From NCBI GenBank assembly GCA_963724065.1, contig CAVRTB010000006.1, positions 186,001-250,000 on the forward strand: a stretch of DNA of 64,000 bases, read 5' to 3'. A program made the translations under genes and the position numbers. Source of the DNA: DASRIA01 sp963724065. Lineage in GTDB: Bacteria; Actinomycetota; Thermoleophilia; Solirubrobacterales; JBBDJG01. The notes below the pieces were generated by a model. That model saw only the letters and a list, made by a program, of their open reading frames with translations, had not been told where the DNA came from and made no database searches. This document shows positions 49,726-58,911 of this stretch, piece after piece; within the stretch, counting starts at the first letter, position 1; each line of letters opens with the position of its first letter.

Positions 49726-50088
49726 ATGAGCAACGGTCGAGCCAACTCCGTCGTCCACCTCGAGCTTCACACGGGGGATCTGCCCCGCGCATGCGCTTTC
49801 TACGCGGCGCTGTGCGGCTGGCGCACCGAGCGCATCGACAGCGCCGACGGCTCCTACCGGACGCTCGATCCGGGCGACGGGCTGAGCGGCGGCGTGATCG
49901 AATGCAGGACGCGGCGTCCGCTGTGGCTGCCCTACGTCGCCGTGGCGGAGATCACGACGGCGACCGAGCGGGCGCGCGCGCTCGGCGCCGCCGTGCTGCT
50001 CGAGCCGCGCGAGGGGCCGGCGGGCTGGCGCAGCGTCGTCGCTGCGCCCTCCGGGGGCGAGATCGCCCTCTGGCAGCCCAAGCGCTGA
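49726..50088 (+). CDS. VOC-family protein
   Basis: A 120-residue glyoxalase/bleomycin-resistance-fold protein: VVHLELHTGDLPRACAFYAA at the start, YVAVAEITTATERARALGAA in the middle, and a final APSGGEIALWQPKR. ATG 49726 has AAAGGAC upstream. It resembles the small VOC proteins paired with SnoaL-type ECF sigma factors. The likely role is detoxification or resistance; the ligand is unknown. Confidence 0.88.
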   Translation: MSNGRANSVVHLELHTGDLPRACAFYAALCGWRTERIDSADGSYRTLDPGDGLSGGVIECRTRRPLWLPYVAVAEITTATERARALGAAVLLEPREGPAGWRSVVAAPSGGEIALWQPKR

Positions 50089-50127
50089 CCCTGGGGCTTG
50101 AACCCGTCCGCGAAGCCAGCTACTCTA

Positions 50128-50141
50128 CGAACGTGTGTTCG
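50128..50141. promoter_or_regulatory. lexA: LexA-binding SOS box
   Basis: CGAACGTGTGTTCG matches the Gram-positive/actinobacterial SOS box CGAAC-N4-GTTCG exactly and is 52 bp before the lexA ATG. LexA autoregulation through such a box is well established in this group. Confidence 0.93.
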
Positions 50142-50193
50142 CTATGCCAGCTCCAGCTCGAGCTCCTTTCACCGGCCAGGAGGAAAGCGCCTG

Positions 50194-50811
50194 ATGGTTG
50201 ACCTCAAGATGACGAAGCGCCAGCAGGAGATCTTTCACTTCATCAAGCGGTACGGCTCGAAGTACGGGTACCCGCCCACGGTGCGCGAGATCGGGAAGGC
50301 GGTCGGCCTTGCGTCGTCGTCGACCGTGCATGCCCACCTCGCCAACCTCGAGAAGTACGGGGTCCTGCGCCGTGACCCGACGAAGCCGCGCGCGATCGAG
50401 CTGCTCTACGAGCGCGCCAAGAAGGTGGTCGCGCCCGACGAGGGCATGCTGCCGCTCGTCGGCCGCGTCGCGGCCGGCACGCCCGTGCTGGCCGAGGAGA
50501 ACATCGAGGACTACGTGCAGGTCCCGAGCGTCGCGGGCGGCGACGAGGGCGAGTACGTCCTGCAGGTCTCGGGCGAGAGCATGCGCGACGCCGGCATCCT
50601 CTCCGGCGACTACGTGGTCGTGCACCGGCAGGACACCGCGGGGGACGGCGACATAGTCGTGGCGCTGCTCGGGGACGAGGCGACGGTCAAGCGCTTCTTC
50701 CGCGAGCCGGACCACGTGCGCCTCCAGCCTGAGAATCCGGCCATGGAGCCGATCCGCACGCGCGACGTCGAGGTCCTCGGCCGGGTCGTGGGAGTCTTCA
50801 GGAAGGTCTGA
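50194..50811 (+). CDS. lexA: LexA repressor
   Basis: SOS regulator, 205 residues from ATG 50194 (AGGAGGAAAG upstream). The winged helix covers residues 1-70 (YPPTVREIGKAVGLASSSTV). The self-cleavage site is Ala94-Gly95 in GRVAAGTP, with catalytic Ser129 in SGESM and Lys166 in EATVKRFF. RecA-stimulated cleavage lifts repression. The SOS box at 50128-50141 indicates autoregulation. The following small gene starts inside the lexA stop (TGATG). Confidence 0.97.
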   Translation: MVDLKMTKRQQEIFHFIKRYGSKYGYPPTVREIGKAVGLASSSTVHAHLANLEKYGVLRRDPTKPRAIELLYERAKKVVAPDEGMLPLVGRVAAGTPVLAEENIEDYVQVPSVAGGDEGEYVLQVSGESMRDAGILSGDYVVVHRQDTAGDGDIVVALLGDEATVKRFFREPDHVRLQPENPAMEPIRTRDVEVLGRVVGVFRKV

Positions 50812-51017
50812 TGCCCGCCCTCGAGGATCCACCCGTGTCGACCGCGCGTCTCTTCGAGCCGCAGCCGGTGCGCACGCTCGCCGACCTCCTGAGCGAGATC
50901 GACGACGCGGTCAACCACGGTCAGGCCGTGTCGTGCCTCGTGTGCGGGGCGATGACCGCCGGCGGCGACCTCGGCACCGCCGCCGAATGCCGCTCCTGCG
51001 GCAGCAGGCTCGAGTAG
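50811..51017 (+). CDS. Small Cys4 zinc-ribbon-like protein coupled to lexA
   Basis: A 68-residue protein whose ATG overlaps the lexA TGA by one base. An N-terminal helix (RTLADLLSEIDDAVNHG) is followed by CLVC and CRSC, 17-18 residues apart, which suggests a zinc ribbon. I do not recognise a named family. Coupling to lexA implies SOS co-induction and perhaps a DNA-damage role. Confidence 0.7.
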   Translation: MPALEDPPVSTARLFEPQPVRTLADLLSEIDDAVNHGQAVSCLVCGAMTAGGDLGTAAECRSCGSRLE

Positions 51018-51080
51018 CCGCGGCGCCGGGAGCCACGGCTCGACGACCTCAAAAACGCGCCGGTCGCCCAGTCGGAGAGA

Positions 51081-52388
51081 ATGGCCGACATGTCCTCGGG
51101 CCGTCCCCGCCCCGCAGCGCCCGGCGGCGGGATCTCCCGTGACGCCTGGCTGAGGCTCGCCGCCTGCGCCGGGGCGGCGGCGCTGCTCCAGATGGACGGC
51201 ACGATCGTCACGGTCGCGCTGCCCTCGGCAGGGGCCGAGCTCGACGCTGACTCGCACCAGCTCTCCTATGTGCTGACGGCCTACTTCGTCGCGTACGGGC
51301 TCGCGCTGTTCCCTGGCGGTGCGCTGGTCGACCGCATCGGCTCACGCCGCGTCGCGCTCGCCGGTCTCGCGGTCTTCGCTGCGGGGGCTGTGGTCGGGGC
51401 GCTCGCCGGCACGCTCGACGTGCTCGTCGCATCGCGGATCGTCCAGGGCCTCGGCGCGGGCCTCGTGAGCCCTGCGTCGCTCGCGGGCGCGGTGTCCGGC
51501 TTCCCGCCCGCGCGACGCGGCGCCGCGCTCGGTATCTGGGGTGCGAGCTCGGGCGTCGCGAACCTGATCGGCCCCGTCATCGGGGGGCTGCTGACCGTGG
51601 CGATCGACTGGCGCGCGTGCTGGTGGTTCTTCGTGCCGGCAAGCGGTGCCGCGGCGCTCGCGATGTGGCGCCTGGTGCCGCGCGACGTGCGTGCGGACGA
51701 GAGTCCCGAGGCGGCCGGGCTGCGCCAGCGCGTCATCGCTTCCGCGGCGCTCGTCGCCGCGCTCACGTTCACGGTGATGATCGGCGCCTTCTACATTGGT
51801 CAGCAGTACCTCCAGGTCGCGGCCGGGTACTCGGCGCTCGGCGCCGCCGCGGCGCTCACGCTGATCGCGCTGCTCGTCGCGGTCGGCGCGCCCCTCTCGG
51901 GCCGCTTGTCCGACGCCCGCGGCGAGGGCCCCGCGATCGCGCTCGGCTTCTCGCTCGCCGCGCTGGGCCTGGGCGTGCTGGCCGTCCCGGGCGTGCCGCT
52001 CGAGGGCATCGGGGCGCTGCCGCTGCTGATTCCCTTCGGCCTCGGTCTCGGGATGCTGTTCGTGCCGGCCTCGCGAGCCGCGCTCAACGCTGTCCCGCAG
52101 GCAAAGCACGGGCGTGTCTCCTCGCTGCTCTCCACGGCGCGGCTACTGGGCGCCGGTCTCGGCGCGGTGCTCGGCGGGGTCGCGCTGTCGGGCGGCGTCA
52201 CGGCGACCCATGTACGGATCGCGCTGGGCGCCGGCGCCGTGCTCTGCCTGGTGGTCGGCCTGCCGGCCGCGGCTGCGCTCTCGGATCGCAAGCGCACGGG
52301 GGCTACAATCGGAGGCCGCAGACCGAGCAGCCGCGGAGGTGATGCCTTCGAGGAAAGTCCGGACACCGCAGGGCAGGGTGGTCGGTAG
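51081..52388 (+). CDS. MFS drug/metabolite transporter, 3' end overlapping rnpB
   Basis: Membrane transporter of 435 residues with about 12 hydrophobic segments. MDGTIVTVALPSAGAEL near residue 38, YVLTAYFVAYGLALFPGG and LVDRIGSRRVALAG (motif A) and RIVQGLGAGLVSPASLAG (motif C-like) fit the DHA2-type EmrB/QacA branch, although this one is shorter than 14-helix members. The start is ATG 51081; ATG 51090 is also possible. The last 24 codons (after about residue 411) lie inside the RNase P RNA gene and encode a non-membrane Arg/Gly-rich tail. Confidence 0.88.
   Translation: MADMSSGRPRPAAPGGGISRDAWLRLAACAGAAALLQMDGTIVTVALPSAGAELDADSHQLSYVLTAYFVAYGLALFPGGALVDRIGSRRVALAGLAVFAAGAVVGALAGTLDVLVASRIVQGLGAGLVSPASLAGAVSGFPPARRGAALGIWGASSGVANLIGPVIGGLLTVAIDWRACWWFFVPASGAAALAMWRLVPRDVRADESPEAAGLRQRVIASAALVAALTFTVMIGAFYIGQQYLQVAAGYSALGAAAALTLIALLVAVGAPLSGRLSDARGEGPAIALGFSLAALGLGVLAVPGVPLEGIGALPLLIPFGLGLGMLFVPASRAALNAVPQAKHGRVSSLLSTARLLGAGLGAVLGGVALSGGVTATHVRIALGAGAVLCLVVGLPAAAALSDRKRTGATIGGRRPSSRGGDAFEESPDTAGQGGR
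52304..52309 (+). promoter_or_regulatory. -10 element of rnpB inside the MFS gene
   Basis: TACAAT lies 7 bp upstream of the expected 5' end of RNase P RNA, inside the coding region of the MFS gene. No good -35 is visible at 16-18 bp upstream. The position strongly suggests it drives rnpB. Confidence 0.55.
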
Positions 52389-52644
52389 CGCCGACCCGGG
52401 GAAACTCGCGGGAAAGTGCCACAGAAACGACACCGCCTAAGTTGAGCCGTAGCAGCTGAACGGCTCGGCCGGTAAGGGTGAAATGGTGCGGTAAGAGCGC
52501 ACCGGCGCCGTGGTGACACGGCGGCCGCGGTAAACCCCACCTGGTGCAAGGCCAAGCAGGACCGTCGAGGTTGCCCGCCGAGGTCCAGGTAGGCCGCATA
52601 GACAGATGGTTGCTCACGACAGAATCCGGCTTACAGGTCTGCTA
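52316..52644 (+). ncRNA. rnpB: RNase P RNA, bacterial class A
   Basis: Catalytic RNA for tRNA 5' maturation, about 329 nt. The P1 helix pairs GCAGACC (52318-52324) with GGTCTGC (52636-52642). Conserved core blocks are present: GAGGAAAGTCCGGAC near 52340, ACAGAAACGACACCGCC near 52421, AAGGGTGAAATGGTGCGGTA near 52474, GGTAAACCCCACC and the 3' CAGAATCCGGCTTACAG. The order and identity of these blocks are unmistakable. The 5' 70 nt overlap the end of the MFS gene. Confidence 0.96.
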
Positions 52645-52649
52645 CGGGA

Positions 52650-52669
52650 ACGGCCCCCTCGGGGGCCGT
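52650..52669 (+). terminator. Intrinsic terminator of rnpB
   Basis: ACGGCCCCC (52650-52658) pairs with GGGGGCCGT (52661-52669), followed by TTTCT. It lies 6 bp after the RNase P RNA 3' end and before the aconitase gene. Confidence 0.9.
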
Positions 52670-52739
52670 TTCTAGTGGGCCGCGGTGGAGGGGTAAAGTT
52701 GAGTGTGAGCCCCGCAAACGTCCAAGGAGCCGCCCGCGC

Positions 52740-55487
<2,748 letters not shown>

Positions 55488-55541
55488 AACGGTCGGAGCC
55501 GCTAAGTTAAGGGCCCCCTTCGCCCGCCTGACCCCCTTTCC

Positions 55542-55892
55542 ATGGAACCCGACCGAGCCAGACAACTGCTGCAGCGCGAGCGCGAGCGCATCGAGGAAGA
55601 GCTGGGCTCGCTGCGCAGTGCCCGCGGCGACGGGGACGACGAGCTGTCCCGCGTGGACCAGCACCCGGCCGACCAGGGGTCGGAGCTTTTCGAGAACGAG
55701 CGCGATCAGTCGATGATCGAGCGTCTCGAGCACGAAATCGCCGCGATCGAGCGCGCCGAGCGGCGCGTGGACGAGGGCTCCTACGGCGTATCCGTCGACA
55801 GCGGCGAGCCGATACCCGAGGGGCGCCTCGAGGCGATCCCGTGGGCGGAGCGCACCGCGGACGAGCAGTCGCGCTTCGAAGCCGGCACCTGA
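55542..55892 (+). CDS. DksA/TraR-like protein lacking the zinc-finger cysteines
   Basis: A 116-residue protein. The first 80 residues are a charged coiled coil (QRERERIEEELGSLRSARGD, then RLEHEIAAIERAERRVDEG). The C-terminus SYGVSVDSGEPIPEGRLEAI then PWAERTADEQ aligns with the DksA/TraR finger region (YGxCxxCGxxIxxxRLxAxPxAxxCxxCQ), but no cysteine remains. DksA-type proteins bind the RNA polymerase secondary channel; cysteine-less forms exist in other bacteria. ATG 55542 is the first codon of the similarity. Confidence 0.8.
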   Translation: MEPDRARQLLQRERERIEEELGSLRSARGDGDDELSRVDQHPADQGSELFENERDQSMIERLEHEIAAIERAERRVDEGSYGVSVDSGEPIPEGRLEAIPWAERTADEQSRFEAGT

Positions 55893-55933
55893 CACCGCGT
55901 CGACGGCGGCGGCCGAAGTCCTTCCCCGCTTGG

Positions 55934-55961
55934 TTGACTCGTCAGTCAATCTTGCTAGCAT
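55934..55961 (+). promoter_or_regulatory. Promoter with overlapping operator before the c-di-AMP riboswitch
   Basis: TTGACT (55934-55939), a 16-bp spacer and TAGCAT (55956-55961) form a good sigma-70-type promoter whose transcript would begin near the riboswitch 5' end. The -35 is one arm of the inverted repeat TTGACT-CGTC-AGTCAA (55934-55949), so a regulator binding there would block it. Symmetry of this type is common for TetR or GntR sites. Confidence 0.6.
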
Positions 55962-55982
55962 GCCGCCCTTCGTGTCACTTAC

Positions 55983-56150
55983 CTGACCGCTGAGTCTCCG
56001 TGGTACCCCCTTGTGGTGGGGCCGGAGAGCGGGGGAACCAAATGCGGCCCACCCGGCCGCGATGGGGCGAATCGCCGCCGGCAACGAGGCCGATCAGGCG
56101 TAGCGCAGCTCTTTCAGCGCGAGCCCGTCAGCTAACCCCGTAAGCGCCGG
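55983..56150 (+). ncRNA. c-di-AMP riboswitch (ydaO-yuaA type)
   Basis: The 5' leader of the RlpA-like gene carries the conserved blocks of the ydaO motif in order: CCGCTGAGTC near 55987, GGTACCCCC, GGGGCCGGAGAGCGGGGGAA, GGGGCGAATCGCC near 56065, and the highly conserved 3' blocks AGCTCTTTCAGCGCGAGCCC then GTCAGCTAACCCCGTAAGCG. These riboswitches turn off cell-wall hydrolase and ion-transport genes when c-di-AMP is high. The gene 13 bp downstream fits that pattern. Confidence 0.94.
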
Positions 56151-56162
56151 AAAGAGAGGAAC

Positions 56163-56861
56163 GTGTCCCAAAAGCCGTTCGAACGCCGCGCGTCCACGCG
56201 CAAACGCTCGTATAACCCGGTTTCCCGATCCCGTCCCGACCGCGTCGCCCTCTGGGCATTCGGCCTCGGGATCTTCCTGATCCTGGTCGCCGCCACGACC
56301 TCGAACGGCCAGAGTGGCGGCGTCGACCTGCCGGCGCCCCCCGCCGCCAAGGCCCCCGCACCGGAGGCGGTCGAGGCGGAGCTCGGTGAGCGTACGCTCG
56401 GCAGCGGCGCTGCGGGCCCCGACGTCGCCACGCTCCAGTCGATCCTCGAGGCCCGCCGCTATGGGCCCCTGAAGGTCACGGGGACCTTCGACGCCTCGAC
56501 CGAGGCGGCCGTCAAGCGCTTCCAGCAGGAGGCGGGCCTCGAGGTCGACGGCGTCGTCGGCCCGCAGACCCGGCCCCGCCTCGTGGCGCTGATGCGCTCG
56601 GCGAAGGCGACCTGGTACGGCCCGGGCCTCTACGGCAACCGCACTGCCTGCGGCAAGCGGCTACGGCCGCGGACGCTCGGCGTCGCCCACAAGTCGCTTC
56701 CCTGCGGCACTCCCGTGACGTTCTACCGCGCGGGCCGGTTCGTGACCGTGCCCGTGATCGACCGCGGCCCTTTCCGCAGCGGGGTCGCATGGGACCTGAC
56801 GGCCGCGACCGCCCGCAAGCTCGGGATGGTCAGCACCGGCCGCCTGCGCTCGATTCACTAG
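56163..56861 (+). CDS. Peptidoglycan-binding, RlpA-like double-psi-barrel protein
   Basis: Membrane-anchored cell-wall protein of 232 residues. A basic N-terminus precedes one membrane helix (ALWAFGLGIFLILVAATT, about 29-46). A peptidoglycan-binding domain type 1 follows at about 78-142 (DVATLQSILEARRYGPLKVT, then FQQEAGLEVDGVVGPQT), then an RlpA-like double-psi beta-barrel with ATWYGPGLYGNRTACGKRL, ACG and VIDRGPFRSGVAWDLT. The final Asp and the TACG His/Asp pattern are those of RlpA-type lytic transglycosylases. The start is GTG at 56163. It is controlled by the c-di-AMP riboswitch. Confidence 0.9.
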   Translation: MSQKPFERRASTRKRSYNPVSRSRPDRVALWAFGLGIFLILVAATTSNGQSGGVDLPAPPAAKAPAPEAVEAELGERTLGSGAAGPDVATLQSILEARRYGPLKVTGTFDASTEAAVKRFQQEAGLEVDGVVGPQTRPRLVALMRSAKATWYGPGLYGNRTACGKRLRPRTLGVAHKSLPCGTPVTFYRAGRFVTVPVIDRGPFRSGVAWDLTAATARKLGMVSTGRLRSIH

Positions 56862-56965
56862 AGCCCCCCCGAAGCACACCCTCGGACATCCGCACGAGCA
56901 GTCCGTGCGTATATGTGACTGGACCCGGCCCGCGCGGCAGGAATGGCGCGTGTGCCGGGCGAAGG

Positions 56966-57010
56966 TTGCATTCCCCAGGTCTTTTTGTAAACTACCTTAC
57001 TGTCAGTAAG
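56966..57010 (+). promoter_or_regulatory. Promoter and perfect palindrome before the CMD-family gene
   Basis: TTGCAT (56966-56971) and TAAACT (56988-56993), 16 bp apart, form a plausible promoter. The palindrome CTTACTG-T-CAGTAAG (56996-57010) lies right at the expected transcription start, 40 bp before the ATG, where a bound repressor would stop initiation. The nearby HxlR protein at 57782 is a candidate, untested. The rest of 56862-57050 holds nothing I recognise. Confidence 0.6.
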
Positions 57011-57050
57011 CAACCCGCCTTTTTTGTAGCTTCGATCAGAAAGTAAAGCC

Positions 57051-57617
57051 ATGGCTGCCAAGATCAGCAGATTCGACATTCACGACGAGCTCACGGCCCC
57101 ACCTGAGAGCGCGCCGATCCTGAAGGGCGCGCTGTCAGGCAGCGGAAAGCTCAACAACTTCGTCGGGGTGCTCGCCGGCTCGCCGGCCGCGCTCCGCGGA
57201 TACGCCCGGATCCGGTCCGAGCTGCGCCGCGGGACTCTTCCCGCCGCCACGCAGGAGCGGATCGCGCTCGCCGTCGCCGAGTACCGCGGCTCCGAGTACG
57301 ACGTGGCGGTGCACGCGCGCGCCGGACGCGCTGTGGGCCTCGATCTCGACGAGATCGACGCCGCGCGGCAGTTCACCTCCCGCGACGAGCGCGAGGCCGC
57401 CCTCCTACGGTATATCCACGAGGCGCTCGAGAACAGCGGCCAGGTGCCCGTCCACCTCCACGAGGAGGCGCGCGAGCAGGGCTGGAGCGATGAGCAGGTC
57501 CTCGAGGCGCTGGCACACGTCGCGCTCGCGGAGTTCTCGTCGCTCGTGACGCTTGCCGGTGAGATCCCGCTCGAGGGCACCTCGCGCGAGGTCAAGCCTC
57601 TCAAGAAGGTCGCCTAG
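57051..57617 (+). CDS. Carboxymuconolactone decarboxylase (AhpD-like) family protein without redox cysteines
   Basis: A 188-residue helical protein of the CMD family. NFVGVLAGSPAALRGYARIR near residue 38 and LPAATQERIALAVAEYRGS near 66 are the family core. Where AhpD has ECxxCxxxH, this protein has SEYDVAVHA, so both redox cysteines are absent while the His is kept. It cannot act as an AhpD-type peroxidase reductase; some other role is likely. ATG 57051 has a weak ribosome site. Its promoter carries a perfect palindrome. Confidence 0.85.
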   Translation: MAAKISRFDIHDELTAPPESAPILKGALSGSGKLNNFVGVLAGSPAALRGYARIRSELRRGTLPAATQERIALAVAEYRGSEYDVAVHARAGRAVGLDLDEIDAARQFTSRDEREAALLRYIHEALENSGQVPVHLHEEAREQGWSDEQVLEALAHVALAEFSSLVTLAGEIPLEGTSREVKPLKKVA

Positions 57618-57689
57618 CGACCAATGCCGGGGGCGGCGCCGACACTGAGCAGGACGGGCGCCGCCGGACCCGACGAACCCTCCCCCCCA

Positions 57690-57747
57690 ATGGAGACGCA
57701 GGGGGCGTTGCGGACCACATCGGCTCCGCTTCGCCCCCCGTCTCCAT
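57690..57747. repeat. 58-nt hairpin upstream of the HxlR gene
   Basis: ATGGAGACGCAGGGGGCG (57690-57707) is inverted as CGCCCCCCGTCTCCAT (57732-57747), with an inner GCGGA/TCCGC stem (57710-57714 and 57725-57729). The near-perfect fold overlaps the region where the HxlR start should be. It may be a terminator for the CMD-family gene, a regulatory RNA hairpin, or an inserted palindromic element. Confidence 0.6.
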
Positions 57748-57781
57748 CGGCGTCTGCCCGTACTACCACGCCGCGGTCGAG

Positions 57782-58060
57782 ATGCTGGGCAAGCGCTGGA
57801 CGGGCGCGATCGTCTCATCCCTGCTCGGCGGCCCCCTGCGTTTCTCCGAGCTTGCGCAGGGCATTCCCCAGATCTCCGACCGGCTGCTCTCGATGCGGCT
57901 CAAGGAGCTCGAGGCGGGCGGCCTGGTTGCGCGGCGCGTGTGCGACGGCGCGCCCGTGCGGGTCGAATACGAGCTCACGCCGATGGGACGCGCGCTCGGA
58001 CCGGCGATCGGCTCATTGCGCCAATGGGCGTGCGAGTGGCTGCGAGACCGCCGCAGCTAG
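57782..58060 (+). CDS. HxlR-family winged-helix regulator with unresolved 5' end
   Basis: A 92-residue DNA-binding protein from ATG 57782. GKRWTGAIVSSLLGGPLRFS, QISDRLLSMRLKELEAGGLV and VEYELTPMGRALGP are standard HxlR motifs. Similarity extends upstream of the ATG (frame GVCPYYHAAVEMLGKRW, with the usual N-terminal Cys), but that frame has no ATG, GTG or TTG back to the preceding gene. Inserting one base in the C6 run at 57734-57739 would join it to ATG 57690 or 57624. Either the sequence has a one-base frameshift, or the start is unusual. Confidence 0.8.
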   Translation: MLGKRWTGAIVSSLLGGPLRFSELAQGIPQISDRLLSMRLKELEAGGLVARRVCDGAPVRVEYELTPMGRALGPAIGSLRQWACEWLRDRRS

Positions 58061-58087
58061 CCTGAGACGGTAGGGTCCGCCGGGCAC

Positions 58088-58561
58088 ATGCCGGCGGCCA
58101 ACGACAGCCTGATCGAGCGCTTCTACTCGGCCTTCGCGCAGCGCGACGGCGCGGCGATGCAGGCTTGCTACGCGCCGGAGGTGAGCTTCTCGGACCCGGT
58201 CTTCACCGATCTGCACGGCGCGCGGGCAGGGGCGATGTGGCGGATGCTGACGAGTCGCGCCGGTGACCTCGAGATCGATCTGCTCGAGCATGCCGCCGAC
58301 GGGGACAGCGGCACGGCGCACTGGGTCGCCCGGTACACGTACTCGCAGACCGGCCGGCACGTCACCAACGACATCCAGGCGCGCTTCCGCTTCGCCGGCG
58401 GCCTGATCGCAGAGCACGTGGACGAGTTCAGCCTGTACCGCTGGGAGCGGCAGGCACTCGGTCCCGTTGGCGCGCTGCTCGGCTGGACGCCCATGCTGCG
58501 CGGCGCGGTTCGCCGCCGCGCGCGGGCCGCGCTCGATGAGTTCGTGGCCGCGGAGTCCTGA
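58088..58561 (+). CDS. SnoaL-like/NTF2-fold protein
   Basis: A 157-residue protein of the SnoaL/NTF2 superfamily: LIERFYSAFAQRDGAAMQAC at the start, EVSFSDPVFTDLHGARAGAM, then HVTNDIQARFRFAGGLIAEH and VDEFSLYRW. Members are small ketosteroid-isomerase-like enzymes or binding domains. The C-terminal RGAVRRRARAALDEF tail is basic. ATG 58088 is 27 bp after the HxlR stop. It is followed closely by an ABM-type gene. Substrate unknown. Confidence 0.88.
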   Translation: MPAANDSLIERFYSAFAQRDGAAMQACYAPEVSFSDPVFTDLHGARAGAMWRMLTSRAGDLEIDLLEHAADGDSGTAHWVARYTYSQTGRHVTNDIQARFRFAGGLIAEHVDEFSLYRWERQALGPVGALLGWTPMLRGAVRRRARAALDEFVAAES

Positions 58562-58565
58562 TTTG

Positions 58566-58874
58566 GTGATCGTGGTCGGGCGGGTGAGCTGCGCGGCCGA
58601 GCACCGCGCGGCGCTCGTCGCGCTGCTGGAGCGGATGCAGGAGGAATCGCGCCGCGAGCCGGGTTGCGTTCGCTACGGCTTCTTCGCCGCCGTCGAGGAC
58701 CCGCTGACATTCGTCGCCGTCGAGGAGTGGGCCGACCGCGAGGCGCTCGACGTCCACTTCACCCGGCCCCACTTGAAGGAGTTCCAGCGCGGTCTGGCCG
58801 GACTCGTCGCGGCCCGCCCGGAGGTCCACATCCACGAGGTCGCTGAGACGAGCCCGTTCCCGGGAAACCTCTAG
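58566..58874 (+). CDS. Antibiotic-biosynthesis-monooxygenase (ABM/YgiN)-type protein
   Basis: A 102-residue dimeric alpha-beta barrel protein of the ABM group. VIVVGRVSCAAEHRAALVAL at the start, EPGCVRYGFFAAVEDPLTFV and VEEWADREALDVHFTRPHL are typical. Relatives are quinol monooxygenases or heme-degrading-like enzymes. TTG 58563 and GTG 58566 are both possible starts, 2-5 bp after the SnoaL stop, so the two genes are coupled. Confidence 0.85.
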   Translation: MIVVGRVSCAAEHRAALVALLERMQEESRREPGCVRYGFFAAVEDPLTFVAVEEWADREALDVHFTRPHLKEFQRGLAGLVAARPEVHIHEVAETSPFPGNL

Positions 58875-58911
58875 ATTACGCCCCCGACCCCGACCGCAGG
58901 AGGAGCCTCCA

